NCBI GenBank assembly: GCA_023248545.1
Contig: JAHFEF010000013.1
Location: forward strand, 2,501-51,645
Source: Myxococcales bacterium
Lineage (GTDB): Bacteria > Myxococcota > UBA727 > JABDBI01
DNA length: 49,145 bases
Direction of reading: 5' to 3'
Part shown: one piece after another, positions 9,748-18,493 of the stretch
How the letters are laid out: every line of letters begins with the position of its first letter
Position numbering within the stretch: the first letter of the stretch is position 1
Notes under the pieces: model-generated
Seen by the model: the letters and a program-made list of their open reading frames with translations, nothing else
Database searches by the model: none
Told to the model about the DNA's origin: nothing
Made by a program: the position numbers and the translations under genes

Positions 9748-11028
9748 TTAAGCCATATTTTCCACAACCGCCTGAGCAAACTCGGAGCACTTCAGCTTGG
9801 TGGCTCCATCCATCAATCTGTGGAAGTCATAGGTTACACGTTTTTGTGAAATCGCGCCGTCCATGCCTTGGATAATCAAATCAGCGGCCTCGTTCCAGCC
9901 CAGGTAGCGCAGCATCATTTCGCCGGATAAGATCACGGAGCCGGGGTTGACTTGATCCAAATTGGCATATTTTGGCGCCGTGCCGTGCGTGGCCTCGAAA
10001 ATCGCATGGCCGGTTTGATAGTTGATATTGCCACCGGGTGCGATGCCAATGCCGCCCACTTGAGCCGCCAGCGCATCACTCAAATAGTCGCCATTTAAAT
10101 TGAGTGTTGCGATGACATCGAAATCTTTGGGTCGCGTGAGGACCTGTTGGAGCGTGATATCTGCAATAGAGTCTTTGATGACCAATTTGCCTAAATGCGC
10201 TTTCGTGAGTGTGCCTAAAACTTGGTCGATCTCGTCGATGATTTTGCGCTGTTGGGTCTCGGTCATTAAATCAAAACCAGGCTCGATGCGGCGCGGGTCT
10301 TTGTCTGGGTTGCTCAAGATCCAAGATTCTCGCTCGGTGACAACCTGATCTCTGAATTCGCGTTTGGCGAGTGCATACCCCCAGTCGCGGAATCCACCCT
10401 CGGTGAATTTCATGATGTTGCCTTTGTGTACCAGTGTCACGCTTTTGCGTTTTTCACGAAGCGCATATTCGATGGCGCTTTTGACTAATCTTTCGGTGCC
10501 TTGTTTAGATACCGGCTTGATTCCGATGGCGCTGGTTTCAGGAAATCTAATTTTGGTGACGCCCATCTCGGTTTGTAAAAACTTAATCAGCTTATTAGCC
10601 TCAGGGCTCTCGGCGGCGTATTCGATGCCAGCATAGATATCTTCCGTGTTTTCTCGGAAAATGACCATGTCCACCGCTTCGGGGTGCTTGACGGGTGAGG
10701 GCACGCCTTTGAACCATCGGACAGGTCTTAAACAAACATAGAGATCTAATATTTGTCTCAGTGCGACATTCAGAGATCTAATTCCACCGCCGACGGGGGT
10801 TGTGAGAGGCCCTTTGATGCCGACTTTGTGTTTTTTGAAAGCCTCAAGAGTTTCGTCGGGAAGCCAGTTGCCTGTTTTTTTAAACGCTTTCTCGCCGGCT
10901 AAGACTTCGAGCCACTCGATTTTGCGCGCACCCTGATAGGCTTTTTGGACGGCGGCGTCAAAAACAAGTTGGCTGGCGCGCCAAATATCAGGTCCAGTAC
11001 CATCGCCTTCGATGTAGGGGATAATCAT
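9748..11028 (-). CDS. icd: NADP-dependent isocitrate dehydrogenase
   Basis: 426 residues, normal length for the bacterial homodimeric enzyme that turns isocitrate into 2-oxoglutarate and CO2 in the TCA cycle. Motifs visible are [13 protein letters not shown] at the start, [20 protein letters not shown] (containing the Ser that IDH kinase phosphorylates in E. coli), [47 protein letters not shown] and [10 protein letters not shown]. The full set of substrate and cofactor residues appears intact. It lies between sppA (10 bases upstream) and kdpC (37 bases downstream), all on the minus strand, and probably belongs to the long etf-sppA-icd transcript. Confidence 0.96.
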   Translation of the reverse strand: MIIPYIEGDGTGPDIWRASQLVFDAAVQKAYQGARKIEWLEVLAGEKAFKKTGNWLPDETLEAFKKHKVGIKGPLTTPVGGGIRSLNVALRQILDLYVCLRPVRWFKGVPSPVKHPEAVDMVIFRENTEDIYAGIEYAAESPEANKLIKFLQTEMGVTKIRFPETSAIGIKPVSKQGTERLVKSAIEYALREKRKSVTLVHKGNIMKFTEGGFRDWGYALAKREFRDQVVTERESWILSNPDKDPRRIEPGFDLMTETQQRKIIDEIDQVLGTLTKAHLGKLVIKDSIADITLQQVLTRPKDFDVIATLNLNGDYLSDALAAQVGGIGIAPGGNINYQTGHAIFEATHGTAPKYANLDQVNPGSVILSGEMMLRYLGWNEAADLIIQGMDGAISQKRVTYDFHRLMDGATKLKCSEFAQAVVENMA

Positions 11029-11037
11029 GTGGGTCTC

Positions 11038-13473
11038 CTAGAGAATGTAGGGCATGAGGGCGAGAGATCGCCCTTGGTGTTCAACGAGATCTTGCAAACT
11101 GGCAAATGGGTTTAAGCCAAACGAGTAACCGTTCGAAGCCTGATATAAACTGAGCTGGATGTGCTCAGTCGGGGCCACGCCAGCCATACTTTTGACTTGT
11201 GCTAGCGCTTGGGGAAATCCGCCCAAATTTTGGACCAGTTTATTGGCATGGGCTTGCTCGCCGGTCCACACACGGCCTTCAGCCAGTCTTGAGACGTCTT
11301 CCAGTGCTAAATCTTGCCCTTGTGCGACAGCTTGTTTAAACCGGGCATAGTTCCAATTGATCAATTCTTGGCCACGGTCACGTTCTGCCGGCGATAATGG
11401 ACGAAATAGGGTGGGGCCCGGCAAGGCGCCGCGTTTTAACTCAAAGCTCGAGATGCCGAGCTTCGTCAAAAGCTTTTGGGCTGAGAATCTCAGTGAAAAT
11501 ACGCCAATAGAGCCGGTGAGCGTAGACGGCTCGGCCCAGATTTGATGAGCTCCTGCAGCTGCATAATAGCCGCCGGAGGCAGCGACGTCGGCCATGGAAG
11601 CAATCACTGGTTTTTTGGCACGGGCTTTCAGCATGGCTCGATAGATTTGATCGGATCCAAAGGCGTCTCCACCCGGCGAATCGATTCTCAAGACAATGCC
11701 CTTCACACGGGGATTATTGGAGGCCTTTTCCAGTGAATCGATCACGTCGTCGGCACCCGTCTGGCTGCGTGGAAACCAAAAAGAAGGCGTTGATTTTCCG
11801 GCAATGATCGTGCCTGAGATGGGGATAATCGCGATCTGATTGGGATCGCCCCAGGTATTTATTTTTTTCTCAGCCCCGAAATAATTGGCAGTTCGATTTT
11901 TGAGTTCAGGGACTTCGTCTGGTGCAGACAGAGCATCGACGAGACCAGAGGCGAGTGCTTCAGGGGCTGTGAGCATGCCTAAATTGATCTGAGCTTTGAC
12001 TTGTTCGGATGATTTTTGGCTTTTTTGGGCAATGGCTTCTATGAAGTGCGCGTATTGCTCGTCTAGGATGGCATTAGCGACTTCGAGTTCTTGGGCGTTG
12101 GGCGCGTTGGCAATCAAGGGTCTAGGGGCGGATTTGTAAGCACCGGCACTGATCACGTCGGCTTCGACACCTAATTCGTCGAGGCCCTTTTTCAGATAGA
12201 CCAAAGTCTTTCGAAAGCGATCAAGGCTGAGTTCGCCAGACGGATTCAGATAGATTTTAGTGGCCCCAGTCGCGATATAGTAGTCGGTTGGATTTGGATT
12301 ATTGAGATAAACAATGACCTGCTTGCCCTTGTTTTTGAGTGCCAAGAAAGAACTGCGCAGTTCTTCCGCGCGTCCGAATCCAAAGTCTAAATTATCCAGT
12401 CGAACCAACAGGCCATCGACCGTTGGGTCTTGGGCGAGCCTGTCTAATGCGTTCAAGAAAAAAAGGGGTGAAACGGGTTTCTTAAAAAATGGGTCCATCC
12501 AAGAACTGGTCTCGGTTTCCGGAGTAGCATTGGGGTTTAAATTAACCCGGGCCCATTGTTTGGTTGGGGGTGCGATGCTGGTGCCCGCGTCGCTGGTGAG
12601 CTTAAAGCGGCCACCGGCGTAATCATTGCCACCGAGTGCTCCAAGACCGATGTGATCCAAGTTGATGTCGATGCCAAACATGAACAAGGGGTTCTTTTGA
12701 AATACGACATGCCCGAGCAGAGAGTAGCCCTCGAGATCGAGTCGAAGACCGGCAAGCTGATCCACCTGGTAGCCGCCTGACCACTTGTCTGCACTAGGCC
12801 AAAAACGAGTTTCTCCAAAAATCGTAAACTCATCGCCCATCGGTCTGATGCTTACACCCGCCTGAAATTCGGTCGGAGACCCAAAGTCGCCATAGACTTG
12901 TTTGCTCGTAGCCCCGAGAGAGATCCACTTGGCTGGATAATATTGCAAGCCTAGGCCAAACAAAAATGGATCTGAGCCGTCGTTAATATATCGACGCTGT
13001 TTGATCGTCCAAGCACCCAAAGAAACAGCCCGACCAAATCGATAGGCCAAGCCAAACTGGCCGTTCAAAAAGCCTTGTTCTGTCGAGGTTGCGTGATCGG
13101 GCAGCGTAAGATTGATGCCGAGGCCCAGCGATAAGCCCTCGTAGAGGCCGAATGCCGCAGATGCCGTGGCTTGATGGAGTGCTGTGGGGTTTGCCCAGTG
13201 GTGGGTGTACCCACCGACGAGCTCAGAGCCATCAACGAAAGCCAGACCTGCCGGGTTGGTCAAGAGCGACCAGGTGTCTTGCGAGCCTGCTATTTGTGGC
13301 CCCGGTGTGAAAACCCGGTCTGAAAAACTGGGTGAACGAACCTGGGCTGCGAGAGGGCAGGTGAATAGAAGGAGAAAAAAAATCCCCCTTAATCCCCCTT
13401 TTGCAAAGGGGGAAATTTCCCCCCCCTTGTTAAAGGGGGGTAGGGGGGATTTTACGATTTCAAGAAGCATCAT
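11038..13473 (-). CDS. sppA: SppA-type signal peptide peptidase fused to an N-terminal beta-barrel-like domain
   Basis: 811 residues. The C-terminal ~480 residues are a two-repeat (67K-type) SppA: the general-base lysine is K447 in GAYKSAPRP and the nucleophile is S633 in ASGGYYAA, followed by GSIGVF. SppA digests cleaved signal peptides at the membrane. Residues ~45-300 are different: alternating amphipathic strands with Gly and aromatics (GLSLGLGINL, FGLGLQYYP, GVSIRPMGDEF) and repeated DP/NPAG turns, like PorV/FadL-type outer-membrane barrels. The N-terminal ~44 residues are a stretched signal peptide whose n-region is encoded by a G/C-rich palindromic element. The ATG is separated by one base from the etfA stop. 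Barrel-SppA fusions are known to me from related groups, but with modest certainty. Confidence 0.88.
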   Translation of the reverse strand: MMLLEIVKSPLPPFNKGGEISPFAKGGLRGIFFLLLFTCPLAAQVRSPSFSDRVFTPGPQIAGSQDTWSLLTNPAGLAFVDGSELVGGYTHHWANPTALHQATASAAFGLYEGLSLGLGINLTLPDHATSTEQGFLNGQFGLAYRFGRAVSLGAWTIKQRRYINDGSDPFLFGLGLQYYPAKWISLGATSKQVYGDFGSPTEFQAGVSIRPMGDEFTIFGETRFWPSADKWSGGYQVDQLAGLRLDLEGYSLLGHVVFQKNPLFMFGIDINLDHIGLGALGGNDYAGGRFKLTSDAGTSIAPPTKQWARVNLNPNATPETETSSWMDPFFKKPVSPLFFLNALDRLAQDPTVDGLLVRLDNLDFGFGRAEELRSSFLALKNKGKQVIVYLNNPNPTDYYIATGATKIYLNPSGELSLDRFRKTLVYLKKGLDELGVEADVISAGAYKSAPRPLIANAPNAQELEVANAILDEQYAHFIEAIAQKSQKSSEQVKAQINLGMLTAPEALASGLVDALSAPDEVPELKNRTANYFGAEKKINTWGDPNQIAIIPISGTIIAGKSTPSFWFPRSQTGADDVIDSLEKASNNPRVKGIVLRIDSPGGDAFGSDQIYRAMLKARAKKPVIASMADVAASGGYYAAAGAHQIWAEPSTLTGSIGVFSLRFSAQKLLTKLGISSFELKRGALPGPTLFRPLSPAERDRGQELINWNYARFKQAVAQGQDLALEDVSRLAEGRVWTGEQAHANKLVQNLGGFPQALAQVKSMAGVAPTEHIQLSLYQASNGYSFGLNPFASLQDLVEHQGRSLALMPYIL
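13379..13453. repeat. G/C-rich nested palindromic element inside sppA
   Basis: About 75 bases with nested inverted symmetry: AAAATCCCCCTT... at one end mirrored by ...GGGGGGATTTT at the other, and inner arms TTTTGCAAAGGGGG and CCCCCTTGTTAAAGGGGGG. It is a dispersed intergenic-type element seen in many bacterial genomes, here lying in the 5' coding part of sppA. Read on the minus strand it is open and encodes KSPLPPFNKGGEI, SPFAKGGLRGIF, residues ~7-31, between the start codon and the hydrophobic core of the signal peptide. Confidence 0.85.
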
Positions 13474-13474
13474 A

Positions 13475-14419
13475 TTACAGCGCCTTCAAGCGTTGAACGA
13501 GCTCTGGTACAATCGTAAACACGTCTCCGACCAACCCATAATCGGCTACTTGAAAAATGGGTGCTTCTGGATCTTTGTTAATCGCGACGATAACTTTTGA
13601 GCCTTTCATGCCGGCAACATGTTGAATCGCCCCAGAAATCCCAACGGCAATATAAAGCTTGGGGGCGACAACTTTCCCGGTTTGTCCCACCTGCCAATCG
13701 TTAGGCACCCAGCCAGCGTCACAAACGGCCCGACTCGCACCAATTGCGGCACGCAGTTGATCTGCCAATGGCTCAATTAATTGCTTAAAGCCTTCGGGGC
13801 TTTTGCAACCGCGGCCTCCAGAAACTACAATGGTGGCGTCGGCGAGTTCTGGGCGCTCAGATTTGACGGCTTCGAATCCAATAAATCGCGTATTATTGAC
13901 CCCGGGATCCGCTTTCACGGCGCTCACTTGGCCCTGGACTTGTGTTTCGACGGGAGCAAATTCGGTCGGTCTGACGGTGATCACTTGAACGGGGCTATGC
14001 AGTTGAACCGTTCCGGTGATATCACCCGCCCACATGGGTCGCTTGTAAGTTTTATCATCGATGACGGCTTGGATATCGGACGCCATGCCTGCATCGAGTC
14101 TGACCGCGACGCGTGGCATCACGTCTTTGCCGGCGGCTGTTGCGGCCGCCCACACGTGCGTTGCGCCGATAGATTTTGCCACATCGGCGATGACTTTGGC
14201 ATAGGGTTGCGCGAGTCGGTGTTCGAGGCCGTCGTGTTCGGCCATGTGAACCTGCGGGACATGTTTGGCAAAAGCATCGGCCATGCTTTTGATATTTTTG
14301 CCCAGCACCAGGCCGTGACAAGCACCCGGAATTTTCTGGGCCGCAGCCAGGGCACTTAAGGAGGACTTTTTGAAGTGAGTACCGTCGTGTTCGGCAATGA
14401 TGAGGTGTATGGCTGACAT
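13475..14419 (-). CDS. etfA: electron transfer flavoprotein alpha subunit
   Basis: 314 residues. With EtfB it forms the FAD-containing ETF, which carries electrons from acyl-CoA and similar dehydrogenases to the quinone pool. The C-terminal FAD-binding region is clear: [52 protein letters not shown] (read in pieces) and [20 protein letters not shown]. The N-terminus has the Rossmann-like IIAEHDG segment. Its ATG overlaps the etfB stop by one base (TAATG), so translation is coupled. The matching acyl-CoA dehydrogenase and ETF-quinone oxidoreductase are not in the window. Confidence 0.96.
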   Translation of the reverse strand: MSAIHLIIAEHDGTHFKKSSLSALAAAQKIPGACHGLVLGKNIKSMADAFAKHVPQVHMAEHDGLEHRLAQPYAKVIADVAKSIGATHVWAAATAAGKDVMPRVAVRLDAGMASDIQAVIDDKTYKRPMWAGDITGTVQLHSPVQVITVRPTEFAPVETQVQGQVSAVKADPGVNNTRFIGFEAVKSERPELADATIVVSGGRGCKSPEGFKQLIEPLADQLRAAIGASRAVCDAGWVPNDWQVGQTGKVVAPKLYIAVGISGAIQHVAGMKGSKVIVAINKDPEAPIFQVADYGLVGDVFTIVPELVQRLKAL

Positions 14420-15165
14420 TAGATTACTTTCTCCACTTCACGAAGTTTAGAAACCAAAGTGGCGACGTCTGGCAAAATTTCACCGGCTTGTTTTTTAGGC
14501 GGCAGTTCTAATTTGAGAATGCTCAGACTGGCCTTGAGATCGAGGCCCAGAGAAGCAAGCTCACGTTCGTCGAGCGGCTTTTTCTTGGCTTTCATGATAC
14601 CGGGCAACGAGGCATATCTCGGCTCGTTGAGTCTTAAGTCGCTGGTGATCACACAGGGTAATTTGACGCTGAGAGTTTCTAGGCCGCCATCGGCTTCACG
14701 AACCACCATGGCCCATTCACCCTCGATGACCACTTTGTTGGCTTGCGTGGCCTGGCCAAAGCCGAGACGCTCGGCGACCATTTGGGCGATTTGCTGGCTG
14801 TCGTCGTCGATTGATTGCTTGCCCATGAGCAAAATATCGGGTTTTTCTTCTTGGGCGATTTGGGTGATAATTTTTGAAATCGACACGCCATCGAGTTTGT
14901 CGGCAGCCTTGATCAAGATGCCTCGGTCGGCTCCCATGGCCATGGCGGCCCTCAGTTGGGTGGTTGCTTCACCGGATCCAATGGAGAGCACGCAGACTTC
15001 GCCGCCGTGCTTCTCCACCAATCTCAATGCTTCTTCAACAGCTATCTCATCGAAGGGGTTGGCGATCATATTGACGCCGTCGAGTTTGACGCCAGTTCCT
15101 GAGCTGTCTATTTGAAGCTTGGCTTCGTAGTCGGTAACGCGCTTAACGGTGACTAAGATTTTCAT
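14419..15165 (-). CDS. etfB: electron transfer flavoprotein beta subunit
   Basis: 248 residues, the standard size. It starts MKILVTVKRVTDYEAKLQID and contains NPFDEIAVEEALRL, the ETF-beta signature VREADGGLETLSVKLPCVITSDLRLNEPRY (read in pieces) and the AMP-binding loop MGADRGILI. It forms the ETF heterodimer with the product of the next gene. Its start codon overlaps the stop of the upstream pspA-like gene by 4 bases (ATGA), so pspA-etfB-etfA-sppA form one compact transcription unit. Confidence 0.96.
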   Translation of the reverse strand: MKILVTVKRVTDYEAKLQIDSSGTGVKLDGVNMIANPFDEIAVEEALRLVEKHGGEVCVLSIGSGEATTQLRAAMAMGADRGILIKAADKLDGVSISKIITQIAQEEKPDILLMGKQSIDDDSQQIAQMVAERLGFGQATQANKVVIEGEWAMVVREADGGLETLSVKLPCVITSDLRLNEPRYASLPGIMKAKKKPLDERELASLGLDLKASLSILKLELPPKKQAGEILPDVATLVSKLREVEKVI

Positions 15166-15863
15166 GGCAGCTGTTTCACCTCCTGGCCAGTGGGAAGCAT
15201 GCCCATCTTGGCTTTGAGCTCTAGCAGCGCGTTGCTATTTTTGGCGGGTTCTAATTTTTTGAACTCGCTCAAGAGTTCATCGTGGCCGATTTCTTCAGCC
15301 AGTTCTGTTGTGGCGTCGGCTTCAGCTTCCATTTGGTTAATTTTTTCTTCCATGCGGGCCATGGTGTCTAGGGCGCTGTTTGACGAGAGCCCGGTCATAG
15401 TTTCTGTAATAGTTCTCTGGGCTTCAGCTCTTCGGGCTCGGGCAACAAGAAGATTTTTTTGGCGCTTGGCGTCTGAGATTCTCTCGTTGAGTTTAGATAA
15501 AGCGACTTTGAGCTGCTCAACAGATTGTTTTTGGGCACGCCAATTGGTTTCGAATCCGGCGGCGAGCTTGTTGTGCTCAGCTTGGCGTTCGAGGGCTTGC
15601 GAGGCCAAGTTGTCGTTGCCTTGTTGGACCGCGAGCATGGCGCGCTGTTCCCACTCAGAGCCGTTTTGTTTTTCTTGCTCGTATTGTTGAATGAGTCTTT
15701 TTTCGTCAGCGATCGCGACGGCGACCTGGCGTTTGGCCGAGATGAGCTGCTCTTGCATGTCCATCAGGGTTTGGTTAAGCATTTTCTCGGGGTCTTCAGC
15801 CTTGCCGATCAGATGGTTGAGCTGAGACTTTAACATGGTCCAAAAGCGTTGAAATATTCCCAT
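15162..15863 (-). CDS. pspA: PspA/IM30 family membrane-stress protein
   Basis: 233 residues. It begins MGIFQRFWTMLKSQLNHLIGKAEDPEKMLNQ, closely matching the PspA/Vipp1 N-terminus (amphipathic membrane-binding helix then KAEDPEK), and is otherwise almost entirely long charged coiled-coil helix. Proteins of this ESCRT-III-like family bind stressed inner membrane and preserve the proton gradient. The start is fixed by the conserved N-terminus, so its first 68 bases overlap the 3' end of the upstream oxidase gene, and its stop overlaps etfB by 4 bases. No pspF, pspB or pspC is nearby. Confidence 0.92.
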   Translation of the reverse strand: MGIFQRFWTMLKSQLNHLIGKAEDPEKMLNQTLMDMQEQLISAKRQVAVAIADEKRLIQQYEQEKQNGSEWEQRAMLAVQQGNDNLASQALERQAEHNKLAAGFETNWRAQKQSVEQLKVALSKLNERISDAKRQKNLLVARARRAEAQRTITETMTGLSSNSALDTMARMEEKINQMEAEADATTELAEEIGHDELLSEFKKLEPAKNSNALLELKAKMGMLPTGQEVKQLP

Positions 15864-16899
15864 GCGGCCTTATCCCATTCAGCCGAGAAAATTTCAACAG
15901 CTTTTCTGTGGCCTGCCTGGCCTGGTGCACACAATCTGAAATGCCGACTCCTCTGTAGGGGCTGCCGGCAATCAAAACACCTGCCGGTAGGCTTTGTTCT
16001 AATTGCGTAACTTGCTCAAAGTGATCTGGGGCATATTTGGGATCTGCATAAGTCAGCCTGAGCCCGTGTTCTAAAATGGGCGCTGATTTTGGTCGGAATA
16101 GCTGCTCGACTTCTTTTCTGGCATCAGAAAAATCGCCCTTTAGAAAAGCTCGCAGCAATATAAAACCTTCTGGGCAGCGATGATCAAATTTCGAAGAAAC
16201 AAAAGTCAACGCACTGATTTTTCGGTTTTCTGACGCCGGAATAATTAAACCAAAGGCATCCAACCGGTTCTCGAGGGCCGATTCAGGGTAGGCAAGATAG
16301 ACACAAGCTGTTTGGGTGGTTTTAAGTTGTGGCCACGAGGTGTTTAATAATCTCGCTGACGCATCTGCTGGCAATGTTAGTAAAATCGCCCTGGCTTGGA
16401 TTTGTAGCCCAGAGTCGCAAGTGATAATTTTTTGTTCCCAGTCTACATGGCAGACACGCTGATTGAGCAAGAGACGGTCGCCGAGTTGGGCGGCCAGCGC
16501 CCGTGGCCACGTTTGCATGCCGTTTTTGAAGCTCAAAAAAGTATTTGAATTAACGCCAGAACGGGCTCGATGGCCCAAGAACTCATTTACGGCTTTATCT
16601 TCGTGAGTGCTTAACTCGAGTTGGCCATGACGCAAGACATAGACGCCGCGTTGGTAGTCTTTGCTTTCGATGAGCTGATCTTGAAGACCTAATTCGAGCG
16701 CTAATTCCAAGCCCCAAGGTTGTTGGTTCATGAAGCAATCAGGGCCGTGTTCGAGCAAAAAAGGCCCAGTTTGGGTGGTTTGAATGACGCCACCAGCTTG
16801 ACTTGAAGCCTCTAAAACCAAGTAGGAGAGTTGGTGACGCAAAAAATAAGCTGCCGACAGGCCAGTCATACCACCCCCTAAAATGGCGACGTCGGTCAT
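15796..16899 (-). CDS. hemY: protoporphyrinogen oxidase-like FAD enzyme, short form
   Basis: 367 residues. The N-terminus MTDVAILGGGMTGLSAAYFL is the FAD-binding GxGxxG fold, followed by E-ASSQAGGVIQT and GPFLLEHGPDCF, typical of HemY (oxygen-dependent protoporphyrinogen IX oxidase, heme synthesis). FLSFKNGMQTWPRALAAQL and the C-terminal AGSPYRGVGISDCVHQARQATEKL also match. Usual HemY proteins are 450-480 residues; here the substrate-binding region between VLRHGQLE and FLSFKNG is shortened by an estimated 70-80 residues. It may be a streamlined HemY or a related amine oxidase with another substrate. The start at MTDV is chosen because it begins the fold; the frame extends 8 codons upstream. 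Confidence 0.75.
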   Translation of the reverse strand: MTDVAILGGGMTGLSAAYFLRHQLSYLVLEASSQAGGVIQTTQTGPFLLEHGPDCFMNQQPWGLELALELGLQDQLIESKDYQRGVYVLRHGQLELSTHEDKAVNEFLGHRARSGVNSNTFLSFKNGMQTWPRALAAQLGDRLLLNQRVCHVDWEQKIITCDSGLQIQARAILLTLPADASARLLNTSWPQLKTTQTACVYLAYPESALENRLDAFGLIIPASENRKISALTFVSSKFDHRCPEGFILLRAFLKGDFSDARKEVEQLFRPKSAPILEHGLRLTYADPKYAPDHFEQVTQLEQSLPAGVLIAGSPYRGVGISDCVHQARQATEKLLKFSRLNGIRPHGNISTLLDHVKVSAQPSDRQG

Positions 16900-16906
16900 T
16901 TGACAG

Positions 16907-17737
16907 ATGCGGTTCGATGACACGGTTTTCTATAGTCCTCACATGTTTTTCGAATTCGACGATTTTGACGTTCGTGAACGCTTTTTCACCATCGAAGAAA
17001 AAGTACAAAAGCTGAAACATACTCTTAAAACAAAACCACCAGAGTTCAATCACCGTTTCACGGATATGTGCACGCGCGCGTATGTTTTTCACGATTCGGC
17101 GCTCGATGGGCAAGTGATTACAGGCGAAGACATCCATGTGGCCTTTACGGCTCAGCTTCGACCGATGACGTTTAAAAATCGCATCATGCAGGAAATCAAG
17201 AATCATCGAAGGCTCTTTCATCGGATGTGTTCACCCGAGCTCAATGTGCGTTCTGAGGATCGCGTTTACCAGTCTAACACGATTAAGTACGACGACGTTG
17301 TCAAGTTGCATCATGAGCTTTATGACAATGTAGGTAAGCGAGAACAAGGACAATTTCGTCGGATTATTCCCCTTCATGGAACCTATTTCCATGACCTGGC
17401 AGAACCGAGTCAAATCAAATCTAAATTGCAAGATTTATGTCGCCAAACTGAGCACCCTGAGTTCAGAGCGCAACATCCCATTAACCAGGCCATCTTGTTT
17501 CACCGGCAATTTATGCAGATTTTTCCATTTGCAGAAGGCTCCGGAAAAATTGGCCGCCTATTTATGAATAGCTTTCTCAAACAGGGAGGCTATGACTCCG
17601 TGATTATTCATAGTAGTGAGCGTCAGCGCTATTATGAAGCCCTCAGAGATGGCCAAGAGTCCCTGAGAGACTTCTTGCTCGACAATATGGAATCGGCTCT
17701 GGAGTCACAGCTGAAATATGTGACCGAGAGTGCTTAA
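16907..17737 (+). CDS. Fic-domain protein with degenerate active site
   Basis: 276 residues. The Fic fold is recognisable from QAILFHRQFMQIFPF, then AEGSGKIGRLFMNSFLKQGG near residues 194-224. Active Fic proteins (AMP transferases) carry HPFx[D/E]GNGRxxR. Here F206 replaces the catalytic His, S212 replaces Asn and K214 replaces the first Arg; the acidic E210 and last Arg R217 remain. An N-terminal FHDSALDGQVIT resembles the inhibitory S-x3-E-G helix, with Asp for Glu. It is probably inactive as an AMPylase, or uses other chemistry. The start at 16907 is only 7 bases from the divergent oxidase start; a second ATG at 16943 is possible. The 3' end overlaps the convergent TPR gene by 33 bases. 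Confidence 0.8.
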   Translation: MRFDDTVFYSPHMFFEFDDFDVRERFFTIEEKVQKLKHTLKTKPPEFNHRFTDMCTRAYVFHDSALDGQVITGEDIHVAFTAQLRPMTFKNRIMQEIKNHRRLFHRMCSPELNVRSEDRVYQSNTIKYDDVVKLHHELYDNVGKREQGQFRRIIPLHGTYFHDLAEPSQIKSKLQDLCRQTEHPEFRAQHPINQAILFHRQFMQIFPFAEGSGKIGRLFMNSFLKQGGYDSVIIHSSERQRYYEALRDGQESLRDFLLDNMESALESQLKYVTESA

Positions 17738-18493
17738 GTGCTGGCTTTTTTGAACCATGCGTTGGGTTTGCACGGCATCCAATTTTTGCGCCTGCTTGAT
17801 CAGCGCGGCACTTTCTGTTTTTTTGCCTTGAGCTGCCCGTAATGCCGCTAATTCACACAGCGCAGTGGTGTCATTGGGCTCGAGTTGTATGGCTTTGAGC
17901 AGCGCGGTATTTGCTTCGATGTAAAAGCCTCGCTCCAAATAGCAACTGCCCAAACTGAGCCACGCGGCTTGATAATCTGGATCTTTTTTGACCGCTTTGC
18001 GCAGTTCACCAATGGCCTCAATTGTTTTACCTGTTTCAAGCAATACGCAGGCGAGTTCATAGGCGCACTGGGCGTCACTGGGGTCTTGGCGGCTCGCCAC
18101 TCGAAGCTCGTCGATGGCTTCCAATAGTCGGCCTTGCGAGGCTAGCGAAATGCCAAGATTTAAGTGCGCTTCGGGGAAATCGGGTTCTTCTTGGGTTGCC
18201 AGTTGATACTCAGCAAGCGCAATTTCGGCGGCGTAATTCGAAATAAAACACCCAAAATTATATCTGACGGTGGCGCTATCAGGATCGAGTTCGATGGCTC
18301 GGAGATAAATTTGCAAAGCTTTTAAGTAATCGCCCTTTTCGGCGTACAGATTGGCGATATTATCGTGCGCTGGGGCATAGTTCGGGTCGAGCGCAATGGC
18401 CTTCTGAAATTCTAAGAGTGCTTCTTCAGACCAGCCTCGGGTGGCGAGCTCGATTCCCCTCTCATTGTGGACCTCAGTTTTATTCACGGGCAT
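17705..18493 (-). CDS. tetratricopeptide repeat protein
   Basis: 262 residues consisting of about six TPR units, each with the W/Y-x2-L/I-G...Y...A...F...A-x4-P pattern (for example EEALLEFQKAIALDPNYAPAHDNIA, read in pieces; EAIGELRKAVKKDPDYQAAW). TPRs form a right-handed scaffold for binding other proteins. There is no signal peptide or membrane segment, so it should be cytoplasmic. It is the last gene of a long minus-strand run; its start overlaps the end of the permease gene by 14 bases. No particular partner can be named. Confidence 0.9.
   Translation of the reverse strand: MPVNKTEVHNERGIELATRGWSEEALLEFQKAIALDPNYAPAHDNIANLYAEKGDYLKALQIYLRAIELDPDSATVRYNFGCFISNYAAEIALAEYQLATQEEPDFPEAHLNLGISLASQGRLLEAIDELRVASRQDPSDAQCAYELACVLLETGKTIEAIGELRKAVKKDPDYQAAWLSLGSCYLERGFYIEANTALLKAIQLEPNDTTALCELAALRAAQGKKTESAALIKQAQKLDAVQTQRMVQKSQHLSTLGHIFQL

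Noticed and set aside
13379..13453. Reading the short repeats as a CRISPR array
   Set aside because: There is no regular repeat-spacer pattern; it is one nested palindrome.
16900..16936. TTGACA with TATAGT as a promoter for the degenerate fic gene
   Set aside because: The spacing between the two hexamers is 25 bases, far from 17; the match is probably chance.
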